This document shows positions 34,450 to 42,271 of a stretch of DNA of 64,000 bases, piece by piece. Location: positions 554,287-618,286 of the forward strand of contig NZ_BMBA01000002.1 of assembly GCF_017312485.1 (NCBI RefSeq), in the 5' to 3' direction. Within the stretch, counting starts at the first letter, position 1; every line of letters starts with the position of its first letter. This DNA comes from Clostridium zeae (GTDB taxonomy: Bacteria; Bacillota; Clostridia; Clostridiales; Clostridiaceae). The notes beneath the pieces were generated by a model. The model made no database searches. It was not told where the DNA came from and saw only the letters and a list, made by a program, of their open reading frames with translations. A program made the position numbers and the translations under genes.

Positions 34450-35820
34450 TTATTCAACATTTTTTATACCAGAAATATAAAACGCCACTCCATTATGTTC
34501 ATTCTTAGCTTGTATATTAGCTCCATGATACTGGACTATTTCTTTTACAATGGATAGCCCTAATCCGTACTTACCGTTTTTTCCTTTAGTGAAAGGTAGA
34601 AATAAGCTTTCAAAATCTTTCTCATCTATCTTTTCACCATCATTGTATATTCTTATAGTATATTTCTCTTGTTGTATATATAGACTTACCTCAACCTTTT
34701 TCTTAGCATATCTTGATGCATTATCAAGCAAGTTTTCAAGCACAATAGTAAATTGCTCTTTATCTCCTAAAGTGAAAGCATCCTCTAAGGTTTCTATATC
34801 CCATTGTAATTCCATATTATTGGCTTTTATTTTATAAAAAACATCAGAAATCACATCACATAATGAGTATAATTGGTTTTTAACAGGTTTAGAGTTTATA
34901 TATTCAAGTTTTGAAAGCTGTAAAAGGTCCTTTATCCTCTTCTGAAGCATTATAGCCTCTTCATCTATAACCTTCATTGTCCCTTGAAGGGTCCCATTTG
35001 GATAAATCCCGTCCTCAACCGCTTGTACGTAGTTCCTAATTACCATTACTGGAGTTTTTAATTCATGTGAAACCTGCTGAAGCATATTTTGTCTCCACTC
35101 ATCCCTTTTTATAAGCTGGATTCTCATATCTTCAATACTTTCTGCTAAGCCGCCAAGTTCATCTCCTCTTTCAAGTTTAAGTGAGTCGTACCAATCCTGT
35201 TTTGCTATTCTTTTCACTCTACTTTCCAAAAACTTTATAGGTGCAGTTATATAGTTGGAGAATGCCATAGACACCATTAAACTTATCATTATTGCAATGA
35301 TTCCTCCAACTATTAGTTTCTCAGTAACATCCTTAACAAGCTTATTTCTATAAGTATCCATCATGAAAGATATTAGATAAGAATCTTTTCCCTCAAAGTT
35401 AGTCTTTTTTATAACATAATATAATCTGCCACTGCTAAGTTTATATTCATATCTCTTACTGGTTTCACTCTGAGTCCTTGTTTCTTTTTCAATTATCTTC
35501 ATTAGGTCATTAGTTAATGAAGACCTAGAAAATCTCTTAATAATGTTTAAATTTTGATATGGATACACCACCTGGGTTACTGATCTTGTATCTTGAATCA
35601 TACCTATATTTTCAGCATTTATTTCTTCTAACTCCAAATTTTTATCCTTATTTTTTGACTGTAGAAAAGTATCTTGCGCTAATTCTATGGTTTTATATGT
35701 TTCATCTGTAAAAAAAGAACTTATGGATATATTAAAGTACAGTACTAAACATATAAATACCCCAGCAATTATCCCGGCACTTACAGCCCAAACTTGAAAG
35801 GTCAAAGATTTATTTTTCAT
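34450..35820 (-). CDS. Two-component sensor histidine kinase
   Basis: 456 residues. Membrane helices at about 8-30 and 168-187 enclose an extracytoplasmic sensor of about 135 residues; then HAMP (about 188-240), HisKA with QVSHELKTPV (phospho-His252) and a HATPase domain with ENLLDNASRYA and GKYGLGLSIVKEI. It should phosphorylate the OmpR-type regulator encoded 21 bp upstream. The signal is unknown; the sensor region has no recognised domain. Confidence 0.92.
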   Translation of the reverse strand: MKNKSLTFQVWAVSAGIIAGVFICLVLYFNISISSFFTDETYKTIELAQDTFLQSKNKDKNLELEEINAENIGMIQDTRSVTQVVYPYQNLNIIKRFSRSSLTNDLMKIIEKETRTQSETSKRYEYKLSSGRLYYVIKKTNFEGKDSYLISFMMDTYRNKLVKDVTEKLIVGGIIAIMISLMVSMAFSNYITAPIKFLESRVKRIAKQDWYDSLKLERGDELGGLAESIEDMRIQLIKRDEWRQNMLQQVSHELKTPVMVIRNYVQAVEDGIYPNGTLQGTMKVIDEEAIMLQKRIKDLLQLSKLEYINSKPVKNQLYSLCDVISDVFYKIKANNMELQWDIETLEDAFTLGDKEQFTIVLENLLDNASRYAKKKVEVSLYIQQEKYTIRIYNDGEKIDEKDFESLFLPFTKGKNGKYGLGLSIVKEIVQYHGANIQAKNEHNGVAFYISGIKNVE

Positions 35821-35841
35821 ACCAACACCTCAAACTGATCT

Positions 35842-36504
35842 TTAATTAAGTCTATAACCAAATCCATATACAGTCTCAATTCTAAGTTCAGGCATCCTTT
35901 TTCTAAGCCTTCTTACAAGATCATCCACGACCCTGTCACTTCCATAATAGCTTTCTCCCCAAATCATATTTAATATATCATCTCTTGAAAAAGTTTTCTG
36001 TTTATTATTTAAGAAAAGCATAAGAAGATCAAACTCCTTAGAACTAAGGCCTACATCCTCGCCACCTTTTGTTATTATTCTTTTATCTGTTTCAATTAAA
36101 TATCCATATAAATACTGACCACTTGATAGCTCTAATTCTTTGTATGTTCTATCTAATAGCTTTTTTGTCCTTATAACTAATTCTCTGGGCATGAAAGGTT
36201 TAGCTAAGTAGTCATCACTACCCATTTCAAGTCCTACTATCCTATCAATATCTGCATCTCTGGCAGATATAAAAATAACTGGAATATTTTTATTACTGGC
36301 TTTAATTTCTTTTAAAACTGTAAATCCATCTACATCAGGCAACATTATGTCTAAAATCCATAGATGGGGATTTTCATATATAGATTCTATAGCATCTTCG
36401 CCTTTTGAAAAGCTAGACACTTCGAAACCTTCTCTTACTAAATAAGAGCATAATACTGTATTTAAATTCTTATCATCCTCAACTAAGAATATCTTATAAC
36501 TCAT
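35842..36504 (-). CDS. OmpR/PhoB-family response regulator
   Basis: 220 residues: receiver domain with phospho-acceptor Asp52 (WILDIMLPDVDG), Lys in the AKPF loop, and a C-terminal winged helix (SKEFDLLMLFLNNKQKTFSRDDILNMIWGE, then VDDLVRRLRKRM and TVYGFGYRL). First gene of the regulator-kinase pair, with adenosine deaminase downstream. Target genes are not evident. Confidence 0.93.
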   Translation of the reverse strand: MSYKIFLVEDDKNLNTVLCSYLVREGFEVSSFSKGEDAIESIYENPHLWILDIMLPDVDGFTVLKEIKASNKNIPVIFISARDADIDRIVGLEMGSDDYLAKPFMPRELVIRTKKLLDRTYKELELSSGQYLYGYLIETDKRIITKGGEDVGLSSKEFDLLMLFLNNKQKTFSRDDILNMIWGESYYGSDRVVDDLVRRLRKRMPELRIETVYGFGYRLN

Positions 36505-36604
36505 AATTTTTCACTCCTCTTAAGGATATCGCTAATTTTATTATCATAATTATACTCTAATTATTACAAAAAAGTTAATATTTTTTACATTATTAATTCA
36601 AAAT

Positions 36605-36660
36605 AAAGATGAAACACTTAAATTAATAATACAAATTTAATTGTGAAGTGATTCATCTAT
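36605..36660 (-). repeat. Repeat family 2, internally deleted copy D
   Basis: 56 bp like copy C: GATGAAACACTTA and GTGAAGTGATTCATC at the ends, central hairpin absent. It lies between the response-regulator start and the hydF terminator. Confidence 0.68.
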
Positions 36661-36696
36661 AAGTTTACATATCTAAGACACAATTTCCTATACAGT

Positions 36697-36738
36697 AAAA
36701 ATAGCTTTAATGATATTAAATCACTAAAGCTATTTTTT
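36697..36738 (-). terminator. Terminator of the aspA-hydF operon
   Basis: AAAAATAGCTTTAATGA pairs with TCACTAAAGCTATTTTTT (one mismatch) directly after the hydF stop. Confidence 0.85.
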
Positions 36739-36742
36739 AGTT

Positions 36743-37978
36743 TTAATCTAATTCTTCATATTCTAGTTTAGCCATCGGAAATGGTTCTAATGCTCTCTCG
36801 AGTATTCCTTGAACATATGCTATTAACATTCCATAGTTTACGATTGGGACATTATAAGCCTTAGCATCATCTATTCTTGAGCACATTGCAGTTCTATTTA
36901 GCATACATCCACCACAATGAACTATAAGTGAGTATTGTTTAACATCATCAGTAAATACTACGCCTGAAGAATATTCAAAGCTTAATTCTTTTCCTGTAAG
37001 TTGTCTAAGCCATCTAGGAATCTTCACTCTTGCTATGTCATCTGCCTGCTTGTGATGAGTACATCCTTCTGATACTAGTATCTTATCTCCATCCTTTAGC
37101 GTCTTAATCGCTTTTATACCTCTAACCATTTCTGCAAGATCACCTTTATATCTAGCGAACAATATTGAAAAAGACGTAAGCATTATATCCTTAGGAGTAT
37201 CTGCTGAAACCTTTAGAAATACCTGTGAATCTGTTATAACGAGCTTCGGCTTCCTTCCAAGACTATCTAGTGTTTGCCTTAATTCGTGCTCCTTTGTAAC
37301 CACTGCTATTGCATCACTTTCTAAAATATCTCTGATTGTTTGCTGTTGTGGCAGTATTAGTCTTCCCTTTGGAGCTGCTTTATCAATTGGTGTTACTAAA
37401 ACAACTAGGTCTCCAGGATTTATAAGGTCTCCAACTATTTTAAATTTATCTTCTTCTTGAGGTAAAAGGCTTATTATCTTATTTTTTATTTCCTTTATAC
37501 CTTTATTTAGAGCTGCTGAAGCTGGTACCACTTGAATAGAAAGCTTCTTTGCCATTTCTTGAGCAGCTTCATCATAGGAAACTAATTCATCAATTTTATT
37601 TAGTACTCCTAATATAGGAATATTTTTCTCTTTTATTACTTTAACTATATTTAGATCTTCTTCAGTAACACCAATAGTGCCATCTACAACTATTAGTGCA
37701 ACATCTGCTTTATCTAAAACTTCAATGGTTTTTTTTATTCTAAGTTCTCCTAGTTCTCCTTGATCATCAAGTCCAGCTGTATCAATTATCACACATGGTC
37801 CAATTGGTAGTATCTCTATAGATTTGTAAACTGGATCTGTTGTAGTTCCCTTAACCTCTGAAACTATAGAAATTTGTTGTTCTGTTATAGCATTTATAAC
37901 ACTTGATTTACCTGCATTTCTTCTTCCAAATAGGGCTATATGTACTCGCTCTGAGCGAGGTGTAGAATTTAAACTCAT
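36743..37978 (-). CDS. hydF: [FeFe]-hydrogenase maturation GTPase HydF
   Basis: Scaffold on which the 2Fe subcluster is built before transfer to hydrogenase. 411 residues: N-terminal GTPase domain with GRRNAGKSS (18-26), GTTTDPV, DTAGLDD and NKID; dimerisation middle; C-terminal [4Fe-4S] domain with EGCTHH (304-309) and CGGCM (355-359). Follows aspA by 14 bp. HydE and HydG are not in the window, so the other maturases must lie elsewhere. Confidence 0.95.
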   Translation of the reverse strand: MSLNSTPRSERVHIALFGRRNAGKSSVINAITEQQISIVSEVKGTTTDPVYKSIEILPIGPCVIIDTAGLDDQGELGELRIKKTIEVLDKADVALIVVDGTIGVTEEDLNIVKVIKEKNIPILGVLNKIDELVSYDEAAQEMAKKLSIQVVPASAALNKGIKEIKNKIISLLPQEEDKFKIVGDLINPGDLVVLVTPIDKAAPKGRLILPQQQTIRDILESDAIAVVTKEHELRQTLDSLGRKPKLVITDSQVFLKVSADTPKDIMLTSFSILFARYKGDLAEMVRGIKAIKTLKDGDKILVSEGCTHHKQADDIARVKIPRWLRQLTGKELSFEYSSGVVFTDDVKQYSLIVHCGGCMLNRTAMCSRIDDAKAYNVPIVNYGMLIAYVQGILERALEPFPMAKLEYEELD

Positions 37979-37992
37979 TTAATCTTCTCTCC

Positions 37993-39390
37993 TTACTTTC
38001 CAGGTATACCTGGCTTTGTTAACTCTAAAGGATTAAGTATTGCATCTACTTCTTCCTTAGTCAATATATTGTCTAGATATATAACTTCTCTTAAGGTTAT
38101 CCCTAAAGCCAATGCTTTTTTCGCAATTTCACTTGCTCTATCATAACCTATATGATGTATTAAAGCAGCAGTCATAGCTGTGGATTTTTCTAAATTATCT
38201 CTGCATACGTCATTATTTACTTCAATACCTTCAATACATTTCTCTCTAAATATTATAACAGCTTTTTCTAATAACTCTAAGGATTCTAATAGATTTTCTG
38301 TTATAAGAGGAATGAAAGCATTGAGTTCAAGCTGTCCACTGGCTGCAGCAAAAGTTATTCCACTGTCGTTTGAAACAATCCTCATAGCCACCTGCGCTAT
38401 CATCTCTGGTATTACTGGATTAACCTTTCCCGGCATTATGGATGATCCTGGCTGTTTCATTGGAAGTATCAACTCTCCAAAACCACCCTTAGGACCTGAG
38501 CTTAAAAGCCTTAAATCATTTGATATTTTCATTAAGTTAACAGCACAGGATTTTAAAAGACCTGACACTTCAACAAAAACATCAGCATTTTGGGTGATAT
38601 CCATGGGAAAATCTGAACGAGCAAGCCCAAGTCCTGTAAGCTGTTGAAGCATATCTGTCATCATAAAAATATATTTATTCGTGGCATTGAGACCTGTACC
38701 GATTGCTGTGCCACCTATATTTATTACTCTAAGTCTTTCTTCAACCTTATAAATCCTCCATCTATCTCTCTCTATAGCTTTTGCATAAGCACCAAATCCT
38801 TGCCCAACCATCATAGGTAGTGCATCCATAAGTTCTGTTCTTCCAAGCTTTAATATATTTGCAAACTCATTTTCTTTCACTTGCAGTGATTCCTGTAAAT
38901 CTGCTAAAGCATTAGCTAGTCTTCTAATCTTTCTTATAGCTGCAATTCTTAAAGCTGTTGGACATACATCATTTGTAGACTGAGACATATTTACATGATT
39001 CAATGGATGAATCACATCATAGTTACCTTTTTGCTCTCCCAATAGCTCTAAAGCTCTATTGGCTATAACTTCATTTACATTCATATTAGTAGATGTTCCA
39101 GCACCACCTTGAAATGCATTTATCCTAAAACTATCATTAAACAGGCCTTCTGCCACTTCTTCTGCAGCTCTAACTATAGCCTTCCCTTTCTCTTCATCTA
39201 GTCTTTTAAGCTTTGAATTCACTATCGCTGCTGATTTTTTTATAATCGCAATTTCTTTCACAAAATCTATATTGACATACCTATCTCCAAGATTAAAGTT
39301 TTCCATAGCTCTTACAGTATGTATCCCATAATACTTAGAATCATCTATATTTCTATTTCCTAACATATCGTGTTCTATTCTAAAGTCCAT
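37993..39390 (-). CDS. aspA: Aspartate ammonia-lyase
   Basis: Deaminates L-aspartate to fumarate and ammonia. 465 residues of the fumarase/aspartase superfamily, with GGAGTSTNMNVNEV, the SQSTNDVCPTAL block and the mobile signature loop QPGSSIMPGKVNPV holding the catalytic Ser. The GSSxMPGKxNP signature is shared with class II fumarase, but the N-terminal half reads as aspartase. It lies between an HxlR regulator and hydF, a pairing also known in other clostridia, where ammonia supply for the hydrogenase bridgehead ligand has been proposed; that link is inference here. Confidence 0.88.
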   Translation of the reverse strand: MDFRIEHDMLGNRNIDDSKYYGIHTVRAMENFNLGDRYVNIDFVKEIAIIKKSAAIVNSKLKRLDEEKGKAIVRAAEEVAEGLFNDSFRINAFQGGAGTSTNMNVNEVIANRALELLGEQKGNYDVIHPLNHVNMSQSTNDVCPTALRIAAIRKIRRLANALADLQESLQVKENEFANILKLGRTELMDALPMMVGQGFGAYAKAIERDRWRIYKVEERLRVINIGGTAIGTGLNATNKYIFMMTDMLQQLTGLGLARSDFPMDITQNADVFVEVSGLLKSCAVNLMKISNDLRLLSSGPKGGFGELILPMKQPGSSIMPGKVNPVIPEMIAQVAMRIVSNDSGITFAAASGQLELNAFIPLITENLLESLELLEKAVIIFREKCIEGIEVNNDVCRDNLEKSTAMTAALIHHIGYDRASEIAKKALALGITLREVIYLDNILTKEEVDAILNPLELTKPGIPGK

Positions 39391-39402
39391 AAACCTGCTC
39401 CT

Positions 39403-39741
39403 TTACATTTCTACTTCCTTTATCATATTTTCAGCTCCCCACTTTGACATAATCTCGAGAACAGGAATAAGACTTTTGCCTCTTTCTGTTAGAGAGTATT
39501 CGACCTTAGGAGGGACTTCGTTATACTGTTTTCTATTTATTATCTTATCTGCTTCAAGCTCTTTAAGTTGTTGACTTAAGGTCTTATGAGCAATCGTTTG
39601 AAGTCTTTCTTTCAATTTGCTGTATCTTACTACTTCATGTCTATATATCTCCCATAGTATTACCCATTTCCACTTTCCCTCTAATACAGAAATTGTGTAA
39701 TACATTGGACATTCCCCATATCTATCAATAAATCTATCCAT
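39403..39741 (-). CDS. HxlR-family transcriptional regulator
   Basis: 112-residue winged-helix protein with YTISVLEGKWKWVILWEI, RYSKLKERL and KTLSQQLKELEADKIINRKQY, and the conserved N-terminal Cys11 that in several HxlR proteins (HypR type) senses thiol or aldehyde stress. It begins 175 bp from a divergent flavoprotein gene and is followed by aspA after 12 bp. ATACTTA repeats in the divergent region are likely its binding sites. Confidence 0.88.
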   Translation of the reverse strand: MDRFIDRYGECPMYYTISVLEGKWKWVILWEIYRHEVVRYSKLKERLQTIAHKTLSQQLKELEADKIINRKQYNEVPPKVEYSLTERGKSLIPVLEIMSKWGAENMIKEVEM

Positions 39742-39789
39742 TTTTCCCCCTTGTTAACACAATAGTCAGTTTGATTATATTTTATCTCA

Positions 39790-39895
39790 ATACTTACTTT
39801 TTGTTAAGTATATAACAAATAAGTGCATACTTACTTCTTTTTATATTAGAATATATAATTTATTATATAAAGTCAATTTACTTGAAGTTAAGTAT
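39790..39895. promoter_or_regulatory. Repeated ATACTTA/TAAGTAT operators between HxlR gene and flavoprotein
   Basis: Inverted pair ATACTTAC (39790-39797) and GTTAAGTAT (39803-39811), a further ATACTTAC (39828-39835) and GTTAAGTAT (39887-39895). Four half-sites in a 175-bp divergent region point to HxlR binding and joint control of both directions. Confidence 0.6.
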
Positions 39896-39916
39896 TAGGT
39901 TGGAGGAGAGATTAAT

Positions 39917-40567
39917 ATGAAAATTATTGCTTTAAATGGTAGTCCAAGAAAAACTAAAAATACTGCTACTATTCTAAAAGAGGCACTTGAAGGAGCAAAA
40001 ACACAGGGTGCAGAGATTGAACTCATCAATCTTTACGATTTAAACTATAAAGGCTGCGTTAGCTGTTTTGCTTGCAAACGAATTGGTGGTCAAAGTTATG
40101 GTAAATGTGCTGTTAAAGATGATTTGCAGGCAGTACTTAGGAAAATTGAAGAGGCAGATGCTCTAATATTAGGTTCACCAATATATTTTGGTGAAATAAC
40201 AGGAGAAATGAGATCATTTTTAGAACGCTTCCTATTTCAGTATCTAACTTATGATGAAAATCATACTGTTATATTTGATAGAAAACTGCCAATCGGTTTA
40301 GTTTATACTATGAATGTACAAAGTGAGCATATGAAGCTTGTAGGGTATGAACAGAAATTTAAAAATACTGAAGATATGATGAAGAGATTTTTTGGTGTAG
40401 CAGAATCATTATTTATAAATGACACTTACCAATTTGATGATTATTCAAAATATGTTTCATCAATGTTTGATGAAAAACATAAAGCCCAAATAAGAGATGA
40501 ACAATTTCCAAAAGACTTAAAAAAAGCTTTTGAATTAGGTACACGATTAGTTCAACAAACTCTCTAA
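39917..40567 (+). CDS. NAD(P)H-dependent FMN reductase / flavodoxin-fold protein
   Basis: 216 residues. LNGSPRKTKNTATIL is the FMN phosphate-binding loop, SCFACKR a CxxC pair at about 48-51, and LILGSPIYFGEITGEMRSFLERF the flavin-stacking and helix region of NADPH-dependent oxidoreductases. Only one later Cys (GKCAV) is near, so a full [4Fe-4S] site of iron-sulfur flavoprotein type is uncertain. Divergent from the HxlR regulator, a frequent regulator-target arrangement in stress response. Strong GGAGGAG site. Confidence 0.85.
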   Translation: MKIIALNGSPRKTKNTATILKEALEGAKTQGAEIELINLYDLNYKGCVSCFACKRIGGQSYGKCAVKDDLQAVLRKIEEADALILGSPIYFGEITGEMRSFLERFLFQYLTYDENHTVIFDRKLPIGLVYTMNVQSEHMKLVGYEQKFKNTEDMMKRFFGVAESLFINDTYQFDDYSKYVSSMFDEKHKAQIRDEQFPKDLKKAFELGTRLVQQTL

Positions 40568-40616
40568 AAACCTCATTATACCTATATATAAGCAAAGTTG
40601 TTATTTTATAAACTAA

Positions 40617-40661
40617 AGACCATGAATAAGTTAGGAATAGTTTTCCTTTTATTCATGGTCT
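40617..40661. terminator. Bidirectional terminator between flavoprotein gene and nudC
   Basis: AGACCATGAATAA pairs perfectly with TTATTCATGGTCT around a 19-nt loop between two convergent genes. Confidence 0.78.
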
Positions 40662-40676
40662 CTTAATTTCAATATT

Positions 40677-41495
40677 TTAGTCTTTATAAATAACCCCATC
40701 AATTATCTTTCTTGCTAAAGAAAACTTCTCTGGCAAGTTTGGTAAACTATCCTTTTCAAACCAATCTGCATATAATATTTCTTTTCCATCTACCTTTATC
40801 TCCCCAGATTCATATTCTGCTATGAATCCAAGCATTAGTGAGTTTGGGAAAGGCCATGGCGAACTATTATGATATCTTATGTTCTTAATATGTATACCTA
40901 CTTCTTCAAGAACCTCTCTCTTAACTGCACTTTCTAGATCTTCTCCTGCTTCTACAAAGCCTGCGATTAAGCTATACATATTGTTCTTGAAATTGCTATT
41001 ATGAGCGAGTAGGATCTTATCTTCCTTCATCACTGCAACTATTATTGCTGGACAAATTACAGGGTAAATTACATGATTACATTTTGTGCAAGCTTTAGCC
41101 ATTTCATCTTCTTTAATGACTGTTTTAGCCCCGCATTTTCCACAAAACATATTAGTTCTATTCCAATGTAGGATTTGATTAGCTCTCCCTGCTGCAGAAA
41201 ATAAACATTCATTTGTTGCTGCTGCAAAATCTCTTAAAGTCATTAATTCAAAACCTTCAGTTAACTTGAATTCTGAATAAGTTTCTGTAGCAAAACAGCT
41301 AATTTCATTGATTTCGCCAATAAAAAACTGTTCATCATATTTTATATTTAATTGCTTTAGTTCTTTTAGCAAAGGTATTTTTATAGAATTCTCCTCTATT
41401 TTAACTAATATATTTCCATTGAAAAACGCAAACATAAAATCATTCTCTGTGCTTTTTTTAGTCACATCAGATACTATTTTAAAATACTGTTCCAT
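40677..41495 (-). CDS. nudC: NADH pyrophosphatase (NudC-type Nudix hydrolase)
   Basis: Cleaves NAD(H) to NMN(H) and AMP and can remove NAD caps from RNA. 272 residues: N-terminal domain, zinc ribbon with CGKCG and CTKC, Nudix box GFVEAGEDLESAVKREVLEEVG, and the NudC specificity motif reading SSPWPFPNS. The usual form is SQPWPFPxS, so one position (Gln to Ser) deviates. It may be co-transcribed with the small membrane protein gene upstream. Confidence 0.88.
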   Translation of the reverse strand: MEQYFKIVSDVTKKSTENDFMFAFFNGNILVKIEENSIKIPLLKELKQLNIKYDEQFFIGEINEISCFATETYSEFKLTEGFELMTLRDFAAATNECLFSAAGRANQILHWNRTNMFCGKCGAKTVIKEDEMAKACTKCNHVIYPVICPAIIVAVMKEDKILLAHNSNFKNNMYSLIAGFVEAGEDLESAVKREVLEEVGIHIKNIRYHNSSPWPFPNSLMLGFIAEYESGEIKVDGKEILYADWFEKDSLPNLPEKFSLARKIIDGVIYKD

Positions 41496-41541
41496 ATTTA
41501 GAAATCCTTTCTTTTATGCCTTATGTTCTAAGTTGACAGGC

Positions 41542-41778
41542 TTAGTTATTTGATATCCTCTTATATTTTAGAAACTCCTTTATTACATATATAGGATACC
41601 CTATAGCTACAAATTGAAATACAATTATAAGGAATATATAGAAGTAGGCATTTGATATATATTTAGAAACAAAGTTTATTGCAGGCACTAAAATAAGTAT
41701 GAAAAACATAAAAAGATAACTTAAATCTTTTGTTTTCTTTCCTTGTTGTGAATTAACAAAATCAATAAAATTTTTCAT
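41542..41778 (-). CDS. Small uncharacterised membrane protein
   Basis: 78 residues with two membrane helices (about 20-40 and 45-66) and a basic C-terminal end (KEFLKYKRISNN). GGAG lies 7 bp before the ATG. It sits 46 bp upstream of nudC on the same strand. No family recognised. Confidence 0.65.
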   Translation of the reverse strand: MKNFIDFVNSQQGKKTKDLSYLFMFFILILVPAINFVSKYISNAYFYIFLIIVFQFVAIGYPIYVIKEFLKYKRISNN

Positions 41779-41976
41779 AACAAATCTCCAAATTTTAAGT
41801 ATTTTATCTATCCTATAATTATACAGCTTATAATTGTGTATATCAATTTTTTTACTTAGCTATATTTACGAATAAATATAAAGAAATTTACAAATTAATA
41901 TAGTTTATTTTTATTAATCATTTTAGAAATGGCAGTAAAATAATTAGGCTATGTTTAAGAACACAGAAACAGAAGA

Positions 41977-42007
41977 AAACCAATGAACTTTAAATGCTCA
42001 TTGGTTT
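41977..42007 (-). terminator. Terminator at the end of the rhamnose operon
   Basis: AAACCAATGA and TCATTGGTTT pair perfectly around an 11-nt loop, followed on the minus strand by TCTTCTGTTT. It comes 13 bp after the truncated fucO frame. A 16-bp piece of repeat family 1 left end (TAGGCTATGTTTAAGA) lies at 41947-41962. Confidence 0.75.
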
Positions 42008-42019
42008 ATCTCAATTATC

Positions 42020-42127
42020 TTATTTAAAAGCTTTCTTAAATTGTCTGTTTTTAGCTTCTTCTCCTATTACACTTATTAAGCCTTGTCCAAAGAAAGAAGT
42101 TTCATTTAATACTATACGATTTACCAT
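42020..42127 (-). pseudogene. fucO: Truncated fucO (lactaldehyde reductase) remnant, 35 codons
   Basis: The frame reads MVNRIVLNETSFFGQGLISV then ends KKAFK-stop. This lines up with the N-terminus of FucO (E. coli MANRMILNETAWFGRG...), an iron-dependent alcohol dehydrogenase of about 380 residues that turns lactaldehyde into 1,2-propanediol in rhamnose and fucose catabolism. The ribosome-binding site GGGAGGAG is intact, but nothing resembling the rest of FucO follows; the terminator hairpin starts 13 bp later. It lies directly downstream of rhaD, where fucO would be expected. An internal deletion is the simplest explanation. Confidence 0.75.
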
Positions 42128-42164
42128 GATAAATTCTCCTCCCAAAATATCTTTTATAACTTAT

Positions 42165-42247
42165 GTGCACTACCTTATTTCTTAACTCTTAAAACTATTT
42201 CTTGCTGTTTCATAGTTACAAGCTGTCAAAATTCCAAGGTAGTGCAC
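42165..42247 (-). repeat. 12-bp inverted repeat enclosing the rhaD-fucO spacer
   Basis: GTGCACTACCTT (42165-42176) and AAGGTAGTGCAC (42236-42247) pair perfectly, with 59 bp between. It could form an mRNA hairpin that stabilises or attenuates the transcript between rhaD and the fucO remnant. Confidence 0.6.
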
Positions 42248-42271
42248 TTTAACAACAATATACTTTATTTA

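Noticed and set aside
38180-38647. 155-codon plus-strand frame inside aspA
   Set aside because: Antisense shadow of a strongly conserved gene with no start signal or family features.
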